A stretch of 13,189 nucleotides of DNA from Fen-7 sp041494285 (GTDB lineage: Archaea > Halobacteriota > Methanosarcinia > Methanotrichales > Methanotrichaceae): NCBI GenBank assembly GCA_041494285.1, contig JBGQAL010000070.1, positions 1 through 13,189 on the forward strand, given 5' to 3'. The translations under genes and the position numbers were made by a program. Under the pieces are notes generated by a model, which saw nothing but the letters and a program-made list of their open reading frames with translations, was not told the DNA's origin and searched no databases. This document shows, one piece after another, positions 1-8,400 of this stretch; within the stretch, counting starts at the first letter, position 1, and every line of letters starts with the position of its first letter.

Positions 1-1
1 A

Positions 2-610
2 GAAGTCAAAAGACAAGCTGGCGATGTTAAACAACAAGCGAATTCTATTGGAGATCAAGCTAAAACTATGAAAGACCAATTTGAAATTATAAGAGAAGAA
101 TCCGCTACGATGAAAAGACAGGCTGATGCGATGGAAGGGCAATCAAGCCTGATGCTCGAAAACATGCAGTATGATCGATTAGTAAAGAAATATGAAATGG
201 TCAATAAAGAAATGGAGGAATTAGTAGCACCTCTATATTCGAAAAGAAAAGAAGCCAATTTGTTTCAACTAAAGGGGTTAACAGATAAGTTTGAGGCTGC
301 TGTTTACGGCAAACACAGCGAACCGCATTTTTATTATGTGGATTTTTGGGAATCAATTGAACAAAATATGTATCTCAATAGATCAGCTGATTTTCGATTA
401 GCATATCATAATTATTTAATTAATATAACTGATTATTTTCAAGCCAATGCTAGTGGTGCAGATAATAAGAGGAAAAAAGATTTAGAGGATCTCTTCTATA
501 GAACTAGAAAACCAGATTTTATTAAAGAAATAGAAAAAAGATATTTAGAGCTCTCAAATGAGCTCAATGACTTAGAAAGCGAGATTAGCAGGAAAAAGAC
601 TAAAGGATGA
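2..610 (+). CDS. Coiled-coil protein of unknown function, 5' end outside window
   Basis: The frame is open from base 2, so the gene begins upstream of the window; the ATG at 68 is internal. The visible 202 residues are rich in Lys, Glu, Gln and Asn. The N-terminal part (EVKRQAGDVKQQ, then repeated QA and MKRQADAM-like stretches) reads as a heptad-like coiled coil, and a second charged helix closes the protein (KEIEKRYLELSNELNDLE). The middle contains an aromatic segment (HFYYVDFWESIEQNMY). No signal peptide, membrane segment or catalytic motif is visible in this part; an N-terminal membrane anchor outside the window is possible. Codon use is much more AT-rich than in the mch/mmp14 genes nearby, which together with the adjacent integrase suggests acquired DNA. 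I do not recognise the family. Confidence 0.75.
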   Translation, partial: EVKRQAGDVKQQANSIGDQAKTMKDQFEIIREESATMKRQADAMEGQSSLMLENMQYDRLVKKYEMVNKEMEELVAPLYSKRKEANLFQLKGLTDKFEAAVYGKHSEPHFYYVDFWESIEQNMYLNRSADFRLAYHNYLINITDYFQANASGADNKRKKDLEDLFYRTRKPDFIKEIEKRYLELSNELNDLESEISRKKTKG

Positions 611-679
611 GGTACTGGCTATGCTTCTCCCTTTTTACGGCATCATAGGATCTTCTCGCATCAGCGTGAGATACTTCTT

Positions 680-1531
680 TTATATCGTGAGAAACTTGTC
701 ATACATCGTTCGTTTGGTTGTATCACTTACGTGGGCGTATCTAAGAGTTGTTTTGATATCATTATGTCTCAGTATAATCTGGACCACTCTGATGTCAGCT
801 CCGTGAGCAATCATGAGCGTCGCGGGTGTATGTCTGCCAAAGACATGCAGTCCACCAGGACGAGTAATTTTAGCACGATGCTTAATTTGTTCGAATATTT
901 TGTGAAAGATCTTTCGGTTCCACTTGTTGCCCTCGTCCGTGTAAAATAGATATTGCTTTCCATTAATCAGCAACGATGGACGGATTGATAGGTATCTGCG
1001 AAGAGTACTTGCACAATTCGAAGTAATGCAAACAATACCTTCTTTGTCACCTTTTCCATGTCTCACAAGTATGGACAATTTAGCGAGATCGAGATCTCTG
1101 TCCTCCAGGTCACAAAGCTCGCTTGCGCGAAGACATCCATAGAACATAGTCTGAAGCATAGCCAAATGTTTGATGTTGCGTGTAGAATCGAATATGCGAT
1201 GCACTTCATCCTCGGAGAAGTAATGTGGAATTGCATTATGACAAGCTAATACAATGTGTTTGTATTCTTCTCCATGCATTTTGTAGAAGTTTCTGATGGC
1301 GAAATAATAAAGATTGATCGTGCCAGGTGCCAGCTTTCGATCAATCAGGATTTCGCGATACGCATCTGCTTGCTCTATGGATGGATGTGATTCTTTGGCG
1401 AATTTCAAGAAATTAGATACCAATTTCTTTCCGCTAGCTATACTATTCTCAGAGTAGTCGCAATCCCGCAAATATCTTTCGTACCTGTCCAATACAATTC
1501 CGAAATCTTCCTGTGGAAGGTGCCATCGCAT
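680..1531 (-). CDS. Tyrosine recombinase/integrase (XerC/D-like, archaeal), possibly impaired
   Basis: This 283-residue protein has the two-domain layout of phage/Xer-type tyrosine recombinases. An N-terminal SAM-like core-binding domain (about residues 10-90, with SENSI..GKKLVSNFLKF) is followed by a catalytic domain (about 105-283). Catalytic residues visible are Arg135 in GCLRASEL, Lys160/Lys163 in HGKGDKEG, Arg233-His234 in FGRHTPAT, His256 in LRHNDIKTT and the nucleophile Tyr265 in LRYAHVS. The usual box is HxxR, but here the sequence is HVFGR, so the first His (229) lies one position too far away and Val occupies the usual place. The enzyme may therefore be weak or inactive. The ATG at 1531 follows a GGGGAT stretch; the frame stays open upstream to a stop without another ATG. 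It converges with the gene ending at 610. No tRNA or attachment site was found nearby. Confidence 0.88.
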   Translation of the reverse strand: MRWHLPQEDFGIVLDRYERYLRDCDYSENSIASGKKLVSNFLKFAKESHPSIEQADAYREILIDRKLAPGTINLYYFAIRNFYKMHGEEYKHIVLACHNAIPHYFSEDEVHRIFDSTRNIKHLAMLQTMFYGCLRASELCDLEDRDLDLAKLSILVRHGKGDKEGIVCITSNCASTLRRYLSIRPSLLINGKQYLFYTDEGNKWNRKIFHKIFEQIKHRAKITRPGGLHVFGRHTPATLMIAHGADIRVVQIILRHNDIKTTLRYAHVSDTTKRTMYDKFLTI

Positions 1532-1612
1532 ACCATTACATCCCCATTGAATATTGTTCTGAGGTGCTGGATAGCGATTTCCATCAATTTTTTCCTATTC
1601 TTTGATAGCCAC

Positions 1613-3133
1613 TTATTCTCGTTTATGCCCCTCGGCAAAGTAGGACTTTGTCTCTTGAAGGGGCTTCGCGGCCTGTATTATTGGCGCCGATCCTTTCTTG
1701 GATTCGTACTCCATTCGTTGCTGCAAGATGCAACGTCCAAGCCTCACTCCGCCGAGAGGGGTCCTGGGAGTTCCCATTGAGTTCATGCAACGAGCCATAA
1801 CTGCCGCTCCCCTGGCCAGACCGTCGTCAACAAAGACTATGTTCTTCTCCGGCTCATCGTAAAGGCCTAGCTTCGAGATCTCCTCGATTATCAGGCTGGG
1901 TTTGTTCCCGCTAATGCCCGCTCTGCCTGTGACTCCCAGAGCGGTCTTGCCGGTCACGATGCCCTCTTCGACACCGACCTCCACCAACCTCCGGGCTACG
2001 TGGGAGCTGACTATATCCAGCGTTCCAAACAATGTTTTTAAGCCCTTGGATTTGTACAGTTCTCCGCCGATTTCGGAGAGCTTGTCGGTGTCGCTTCCGT
2101 TCACCCCGATGTCACAGCCGATCAGGACCACATCGTTTTGCTCTGCTGCACTTGGGTTAACAGGAACGAGGCCGTATTTTGTGCGAGATTTCGGCACCTT
2201 TTCGATGATCACGTACTTGTCTATACTCTCGGCGTATTCTCTAGCGTCTTTGCCATAGTCACCCTTCGATTTAGGGTCAAAGATGTCCAGAGTGGCTCCT
2301 GTCTCTCTATCCACCAACCCGGTTCCCCGGACAACAGCGTCAGGAATGGCGCCAGCAAGCCCCAGAAGATTGCCTATGGTCCTTGCATAGGGCAGCTCAT
2401 CGCTGGTGATCCTGCCATCCAGGGTTGTTCCGAAGTCCATTGACAGACAGGGGTTTCGGAAGTCAACGTCAGTCCACTTGCTACCTTCTTTTATTCCGGC
2501 CGTGGCCAGCTCTCCCTCCATCTCATTGGCCACTACCTCTACGCCTGTAGAGCCCTGGGGCGGATAAACAGCGGCAACAGCTCCGTTGAAGACCACCTTC
2601 TCAATCATTGTGTAGCGCTTGAACCTGTCGATTATGTTGTAGATTGACATCGCAGGGGTCATGAGCCTGGGAGGCACGCCTGCCATCAGACATCCCTGAG
2701 CCAGGGCCTGGATGAAGGCCCCGACCTGGTCGGGCGAATCCAGCTCAGCCACTACGCCCGTAGACCGAACGACGAAGTGAAGATCCGTCTTTATGTCCAG
2801 CCTGGCCCTTTCATGGCTCTCGATCAGGGTATCCCTTACGAGTTCTGCTATGGATTCTTTGGTCAGGGCAGTGCCGTTGATGGTCTTGGCAAAGATTTCC
2901 TCTCCCGGCTTTGGCGGCCGCACGTCCCTGGTCATCTTCACAGTCTTGTTGACCACATATGTCCTGCCGGTTGTCATGTCAGTTGCTGTCAAGATGGACT
3001 TTGTAGTGGTGTTCCCGACCTCGACCGAGGCCACGATGTAGTATGGCTTGGACTTGAGCTCAAGATAGTTGAAGGGCGGACTCTCGGCGATCCTTGGCTT
3101 GGGCTTTTGCTTGAAGAGGCTGCCTAAATTCAT
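1613..3133 (-). CDS. Methanogenesis marker protein 14
   Basis: This 506-residue protein matches what I recall of the methanogenesis marker 14 family, which is nearly confined to methanogens and has no established reaction. The sequence suggests an actin/Hsp70/sugar-kinase-like ATPase fold. A VEVGNTTTKSIL stretch at about 37-48 resembles a phosphate-1 loop, and SMDFGTTLDGRI at about 231-242 resembles a second phosphate loop. A glycine-rich GVTGRAGISGNKPSL segment lies near the C-terminus. There is no signal peptide or membrane helix, so it is probably cytosolic. The ATG at 3133 lacks a clear Shine-Dalgarno site; a TATATC stretch about 40 bases upstream could be the promoter, giving a short leader. 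It lies downstream of mch on the same strand, 214 bases apart, so co-transcription is possible but not required. That gap holds nothing else I can support. Confidence 0.85.
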   Translation of the reverse strand: MNLGSLFKQKPKPRIAESPPFNYLELKSKPYYIVASVEVGNTTTKSILTATDMTTGRTYVVNKTVKMTRDVRPPKPGEEIFAKTINGTALTKESIAELVRDTLIESHERARLDIKTDLHFVVRSTGVVAELDSPDQVGAFIQALAQGCLMAGVPPRLMTPAMSIYNIIDRFKRYTMIEKVVFNGAVAAVYPPQGSTGVEVVANEMEGELATAGIKEGSKWTDVDFRNPCLSMDFGTTLDGRITSDELPYARTIGNLLGLAGAIPDAVVRGTGLVDRETGATLDIFDPKSKGDYGKDAREYAESIDKYVIIEKVPKSRTKYGLVPVNPSAAEQNDVVLIGCDIGVNGSDTDKLSEIGGELYKSKGLKTLFGTLDIVSSHVARRLVEVGVEEGIVTGKTALGVTGRAGISGNKPSLIIEEISKLGLYDEPEKNIVFVDDGLARGAAVMARCMNSMGTPRTPLGGVRLGRCILQQRMEYESKKGSAPIIQAAKPLQETKSYFAEGHKRE

Positions 3134-3347
3134 GGTGCAAAGAGAGCAACTTTGAGACGTTAAAACCTTTGGGTATATCGATCCGGGAAAAAGGTAAATT
3201 CGGCAGAGTATCTGTTGGAAGTTGTTTCATCCAATAGACAGTCTGATCGCGAGGGTTATTGTCCTATTCTTTCTACATGATAAGATCTTGCATCTTGTTG
3301 CAGAACTCACCTGTAGTAAAGCATGCCCTTTGAAGGAAAACAAGCCA

Positions 3348-4319
3348 TCAGGGAGACGCGTCCAGAATTTCCAGGTTGAAAGACTCCATGAGCACCTCAG
3401 GATTTACCTTTCCGCAAACGAAGGTTCGTCTGGACTTAAGCTCGTTTGCCACTACCTTTGCAGGGGCAAAGACGTTGTGGTCCACCTTGAAGAAGTCGAA
3501 GCCTGCCGCCTTGAAGGTCTTGTAGAAAGGCGCACCGTAATCTCTCGACGCAACGGAGGGCATGCTTCTCAGGTACTGCTGCAGCTCTTCGATGTTCTCG
3601 TACTCCAGGGTGTAGTAGGTCTCTCCACCGTAGATTATGCTGTCGTTTGAGGCTCCCATGCACATGGTGGCGTCTCCGACCACTGGCGCTATAGGTGCCC
3701 TGCCCCAGCCGCTCTTGATCGTATTAATGTCAAAGCCCATGGTGAAAAGTTTGTGTAGGCCAGTCTCCACAACCCTTGCTGAGACCTGGGTCATTCCGGC
3801 CATTGAGTCTGTGGGAGCAACTGCCAGCCTGAGGTCTGCAGGATCTATCCCGCACTTTTCTGCTATCTGGGCCGAGACCTTCGAGTCGGGAAGCTTGCTA
3901 GACTCAAGGACAAGGACTCCGACGTCGGAGAACTCTTCGAAGCCGATCTTCTCGTACAGATCCTTTGTTTTGTGTGCCAGCGCTCTGGCCGGACCGCTGC
4001 CCATGGCGAAGTAATTATCGGCCTTGATCTGCCACATTGCGCACTGAGAGGCCATACAAGCAACTGCCGGGTGGTCTGTGGCGACCCGGATGCCGGGAAC
4101 CAGAATGCCCTTAATATCCGTTGGCGTAATCTGGATGTCCGCCAGGTCCGCCATGCACAGTCGGCTCAGGTACAGGCCGGCTCCGAGGCCTCCCCGTGCC
4201 TTAACTCCTGCATCGATAACCACTGTGCCGTTGTCGAGCTCTGAAACTTCCAACTGGAGTTCGTCCTCGAAGTCCAGCATCTCCTCAAAGACCTCGAATC
4301 CCAATTCGTTTATTCCCAT
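3348..4319 (-). CDS. mch: Methenyltetrahydromethanopterin cyclohydrolase
   Basis: Mch reversibly converts N5,N10-methenyl-tetrahydromethanopterin plus water to N5-formyl-tetrahydromethanopterin (EC 3.5.4.27), a cytosolic step of the C1 pathway of methanogenesis. The 323-residue length is normal for the family. Recognisable stretches are the N-terminal DAGVKARGGLGAGLYLSRLC, then GSGPARAL, VARPTDSMAG-like VAPTDSMAGMTQVSARVVET, GWGRAPIAPV and GDATMCMGASNDSIIYGGET. I choose the ATG at 4319: a GGTGA Shine-Dalgarno-like element lies about 10 bases upstream and a TATA-like box at 4359-4368 fits a leader of roughly 20 bases. A TTG directly before it (4322) would add one residue and is less likely. 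The gene is intact. Its GC content is higher than that of the flanking accessory genes, in keeping with a resident core gene. Confidence 0.95.
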   Translation of the reverse strand: MGINELGFEVFEEMLDFEDELQLEVSELDNGTVVIDAGVKARGGLGAGLYLSRLCMADLADIQITPTDIKGILVPGIRVATDHPAVACMASQCAMWQIKADNYFAMGSGPARALAHKTKDLYEKIGFEEFSDVGVLVLESSKLPDSKVSAQIAEKCGIDPADLRLAVAPTDSMAGMTQVSARVVETGLHKLFTMGFDINTIKSGWGRAPIAPVVGDATMCMGASNDSIIYGGETYYTLEYENIEELQQYLRSMPSVASRDYGAPFYKTFKAAGFDFFKVDHNVFAPAKVVANELKSRRTFVCGKVNPEVLMESFNLEILDASP

Positions 4320-4358
4320 CAAGCCTAGGTCACCTTTTCACCACCTGAAGGAGAAGGT

Positions 4359-4368
4359 AATATAAATA
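4359..4368 (-). promoter_or_regulatory. Archaeal TATA box of mch
   Basis: On the minus strand this reads ATATTTATATT, a close match to archaeal box A, centred about 45 bases before the mch ATG. Transcription would start about 25 bases downstream, near 4338, giving a short leader that contains the GGTGA ribosome site. The remainder of the 4320-4595 gap is AT-rich, holds the palindrome at 4483-4500, and shows no convincing gene. Confidence 0.55.
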
Positions 4369-4482
4369 TGGCGGCTTTCGGAAAGGGAAACAAATTTTCA
4401 AATTCAATGAGTTTAGAGAGCTGATGGACAAAAGAATTAACCTCCACAGCTACCTCGGTATCGCGGTTCTGGAAAAACATAT

Positions 4483-4500
4483 TATTAAATATATTTAATA
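4483..4500. repeat. 18-bp perfect AT palindrome
   Basis: TATTAAATATATTTAATA equals its own reverse complement. It lies between the isf stop and the mch promoter, about 165 bases upstream of the mch start. It could be a binding site for a dimeric regulator or a melting/termination element behind isf. Low sequence complexity means chance is also possible. Confidence 0.35.
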
Positions 4501-4595
4501 TTTCAAAATCATCACTTGCTCTCATTGGATAAAAGATGTGTAAATCAATTCGAAGCTTAAGGAAAAATCCTGGCGAATTGCTCAAAATTCCAGGA

Positions 4596-5114
4596 CTATA
4601 GAGACGCTCCCAGCTCGTAAGCTCTCTTCAGCTCTTCTTCATTATCCCGAACTTCTCCCCGTTCGTAGGCCTTGGCCAGGATGCATCCTGCATAAGTCAT
4701 TCCCAAGTACTCAAAGGACATGCGAAACATCTCCATAAGAGGTCCGCAGCATGATTTTCCTTCCTCTGAAGGTGTCACGACAACGCCTCTTTTGCCTTTC
4801 AGCTTTCTGCTGGCGATGAAGGGCCGCATCCTGTCGATGAGAAGCTTCATCTTTGCTGTGGGGCCGTACCAGTAAACGGGCGTGCCGAAGACGATCAGAT
4901 CAGCCTCCTCTAACCTGGGATAGATCTCTGACATCCCATCCAACAGGTGGCAGGTTAAGTCGTTCTTCTTGCACCTGCGGCAGTCGATACAGGGCAAAAT
5001 CTGGTAGTCGTAGAGGTAGACCTTCTCGACCGTGTGGCCGCAGCTCTGGGCTCCATGCAGTACCCGGTCCACCAGGATGTCTGTGTTGCTTCCTTTTCTT
5101 GGGCTGGCGATCAA
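4596..5114 (-). CDS. Iron-sulfur flavoprotein (Isf-like, NADPH-dependent FMN reductase fold); copy A
   Basis: A flavodoxin-fold protein of 172 residues. The FMN phosphate loop SPRKGSNTD is at residues 4-12, a compact cysteine cluster CIDCRRCKKNDLTC (Cys42, 45, 48, 55; CX2CX2CX6C) follows, and the flavin-contact segment FGTPVYWYG is at 77-85. This Cys spacing is typical of Isf, a homodimer with one 4Fe-4S cluster and one FMN per subunit, which in acetate-grown methanogens accepts electrons from ferredoxin. Copies B and C begin MKIQALIGSP from an ATG. Here the aligned bases lack that ATG (AGAGAGAAGATCC against AGAAAGATGAAGATCC), and no other in-frame ATG/GTG exists, so TTG at 5114 is the likely start, shortening the first beta strand. 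Expression may be poor. This is the only full-length isf among the five repeats; the upstream nqo partner survives only as a tail. Confidence 0.82.
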   Translation of the reverse strand: MIASPRKGSNTDILVDRVLHGAQSCGHTVEKVYLYDYQILPCIDCRRCKKNDLTCHLLDGMSEIYPRLEEADLIVFGTPVYWYGPTAKMKLLIDRMRPFIASRKLKGKRGVVVTPSEEGKSCCGPLMEMFRMSFEYLGMTYAGCILAKAYERGEVRDNEEELKRAYELGASL

Positions 5115-5115
5115 A

Positions 5116-5275
5116 GCCTGGATCTTCTCTCTACCTGATTTGAAAAATACGTATTAACCGTTTCTGTGACGTCCTTAAGCCATGCGACTTTCTCTTCGTG
5201 GTGCTTGTCAGGCACAACCGAGGAAGGTCTTCGATAAGTGCCTTCGACTCCGATACAGACCAATCATCCTTCCGA
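5116..5275 (-). pseudogene. 3' remnant of nqo-like flavoprotein gene (copy A)
   Basis: The sequence is clearly related to the 3' end of the intact gene at 10282-10887. The minus strand encodes a close match to the terminal VAWLKDVTETVNKYFSNQVER. Farther upstream it degrades, with a one-base insertion near the segment matching IIATSTMKE, and homology fades by about 5275. At the 3' end the three bases that carried both the stop of this gene and the ATG of isf are missing. In the parent arrangement this gene sits directly before isf. Confidence 0.7.
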
Positions 5276-5349
5276 TTCTATGCTCATCTTACAAAATCCT
5301 TAACTAATGTCAGTGATTAGAAGTATTATCAAAGGAGATCTTCATAGTC

Positions 5350-5412
5350 ATGGTTCTGCCAGGGAGTAAGATCAATGGGACGAGAGACGGACAAGATCAG
5401 GCAGAGTGGTAA
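5350..5412 (+). other. Possible 20-codon leader ORF overlapping the kinase start
   Basis: An ATG at 5350, about 12 bases after an AAAGGAGATC Shine-Dalgarno-like stretch (5331-5340), opens a 20-residue frame that ends inside the kinase gene in another frame. It may be a decoy or a leader peptide affecting kinase translation, or chance. No conservation can be judged here. Confidence 0.2.
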
Positions 5413-8400
5413 CCAAACGAATTGGCAAACACCGTCACAGATAAACGTGGGAGCGGAACTGGATTTTGCCAATATTATGAACACAATCGGGCAAGGACTA
5501 CTGGTAACAGGTGAAGGATGGCGTTTTGAATTCGTTAATCCAGCATTTGCGCGCATAGTCGGCCGACCAATCGCGGATCTCATCGGCAAGTCGATGGATG
5601 AGTTCATAATCCCCGAAGATCTGCCAATGCTGCTTAAACATAGATCTGAGCGGTTAGCGGGAAAGACCACCACTTATGAGTTCCGTCTGAGAAGACCTGA
5701 GGGAAAGATCGTTTGGGTGCATGCCACCGGTGTTCCCCGCTTAATCGAAGATAGAGTCGTAGGTTCGATATCGGTCGTTGACGATCTTACTGATCAAAAG
5801 GAAATTGAAGCGGCCCTTAAGGCTGAAAGGGACAAGGCAGAGATCTATCTCAACATTGCCGAAGTTATCCTCCTTGCCCTTGACACAGAGGCCAGAATTA
5901 CCCTACTTAATCGTAAAGGTTATCAAGTACTCGGATACGAAGAAGGCCAGCTGATTGGAAAAGACTGGATCAAGACCTGTCTATGCCCACAGGACTATGA
6001 TTCCGTTCATGAGGTTAACAGAAAGATCATCAGAGGCGAAATCGATCCATTTGAGTATTACGAAAACTACGTCCTGACAAAAAATAGCGAAGAACGCTGC
6101 ATTGCATGGCACACAACTCTCTTAAGAGACACTAGGTGCAAAATAATTGGCACGCTCAGCTCAGGAGAAGACATCACTGATCGCAAGCGAGCTGAAGAAG
6201 CGCTCATTGTTTCTGAAGAAAAGTTTCGTAAGGCGTTTATCGGCAGTCCGCATACGGTAGGCATAAGCACTTTGGCCGATGGGCGATATCTCGATATCAA
6301 CGACAACTTTGATAAACTTACGGGGTGGAGTCGTGCCGAAGTGATCGGCCGCACATCTCGAGAGCTTGATATCTTTCAGAACTATTCCCAGAGAGATGAG
6401 ATCGCAGACATCATCCAGAATAATGGTCGGATCATCAACTATGAAGTTAATCTAACAACAAAGTTGGGAGAGGTTAAGATCGTCGAGTTTTCCGCCGAAT
6501 TGGTGGATGTGGGCGGACAAAGATGCTTGCTCGCTCATGTTACCGATATCACTGAGCGGAAGCATGCAGAGGATGAATTGCGAGATTCAGAGGATAAGTT
6601 CAGAACTCTTTTCAACAGTGCCTCCGATGCTATTTTTATTCACGACTTAGAAGGTCGTTTCTTTGAGGTTAACCAGGCTGCTTGCGATCGTCTGGGCTAT
6701 AGCCGCGAAGAGCTTTTGCAGATGAGCCCTGAAGACATTGATACTCCCGATAATGCTGCACAAGTTCGGGGTCGCATTGAAGAAATAATTCTAGTAGGCC
6801 ATAAAATTTTCGAATCTGCTCAGGTAAGGAGCGATGGTACTATCATACCTGTGGAGATGAACGCCCGTCTCATAGATTATAAAGGAAATAAGGCTATCCT
6901 TGCAGTAGCCCGCGACATAGCAGAACGCAAGCGGACGGAGGACGCGCTCAAGGAAAGCGAGAACAAATATCGCCAGCTCACAAAGGTGCTTCAGGAAAAC
7001 TTAGGATTCATTCAACACTTGATCGATGCGATTCCCAACCCAATTTTCTACAAAAACGTAAACGGTATCTATGAAGGCTGTAACTCGGCCTTCGAGAAAT
7101 ACTTGGGTCTAAGCAAGAAGGAGATAATCGGAAAGTCTGTATATGATTTATCTTCTCGCGATCTGGCTGAACGATATCAGGAAATGGATCAGGCGTTATT
7201 CAATAATCCAGGTACCCAGGCCTATGAATCTTCAGTACTTTATTCTGATGGCACCAAACATGATGTCATCTTCAACAAGGCAACTTACACTGATTCAAGT
7301 GGCAGAGTATTAGGTCTGGTTGGAATTATCCTAGACATAACCAAACGAAAGCGTGCTGAGGATGCCTTGCGTGAGAGCGACCAGTTCAACCGAGAGATCA
7401 TCTCAAATGCAAAAGAAGGCATCATCGTTTATGATCGGACTTTCCGCTACAAGGTCTGGAATCGTGTCATGGAGGATCTAACGGGAATTTCTGCACACCA
7501 GGCAACAGGAAAGACGGCTTTTGAGCTATTTCCCCACTTGATCGACCACGGAATCGAGAGTCTTCTCGAACGTGCCTTAGCAGGGGAGATAGTAACATCC
7601 GTCGATATCCCCTATCACGTTCCTAACACTGGCAGATCGGGCTGGGTGGTCGGAACATACGGACCGCACCGAGATGCTAATGGTTCCATAATTGGCGTGA
7701 TCGGCATTATCAACGACATCACACAGCGCAAGCAAGCAGAGGACGCTATGCGGGAGAGTGAAGAGAAATATCGCCAGCTTGCAGAAAACGTGACGGATGT
7801 CATCTGGACCATGGGGATGGATCTGAAGTTAACTTATGTCAGCCCCTCGAATACTCGCATGACCGGCTTCAGTGATAAAGAAGCAATGGCATTGACGCTG
7901 GAAAAAATCCTAACTCCAAGCTCTCTAGAAATAGTTATGCGGGTTCTCGCGAAGGAATTGGAGACGGAAAAAATGCCTCAAAAGGACCTGTCGAGGTCGC
8001 GGACGTTCGAGATAGAAGAAATTTGTAAGGATGGGCATACAATCTGGGTAGAAATAAAAACTGCTTTTCTGCGGAACCATGAAGGTCAACCAATTGGTAT
8101 TCAAGGCATTTCGAGAGACATCTCTGAACGTAAGCGAATGGAAGAAGAACTGCTCAGATCACATTGTGAGCTTGAGCAGCGTGTCAAGGATCGGACGGAG
8201 GAGCTTGCCAGGAAAAATGCCGAGATGGAGAGGTTCATCTACACAGTTTCCCACGACCTGAGAACACCACTGATAAGCGTCAGTGGTTTATTGGGATTCC
8301 TAAAGCAGGATGCAGAAAAGGGTGAGCTGAAACAATTGGATACCGACCTCCATATAGTTGGTGAAGCCATTACCAAGATGGACGGACTTCTTCAGGACAC

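Noticed and set aside
1438..1638. 66-codon minus-strand frame across the integrase start
   Set aside because: It overlaps both the end of mmp14 and the integrase N-terminus in another frame; no ribosome site or motif supports it.
3222..3650. 142-codon plus-strand frame over the mch 3' end
   Set aside because: It mostly lies antisense to the well-supported mch coding sequence and has no family signature.
4325..4585. 86-codon minus-strand frame between isf and mch
   Set aside because: It runs through the mch TATA box and ribosome site, contains the AT palindrome, and has no ribosome site or recognisable motif; it is most likely chance.
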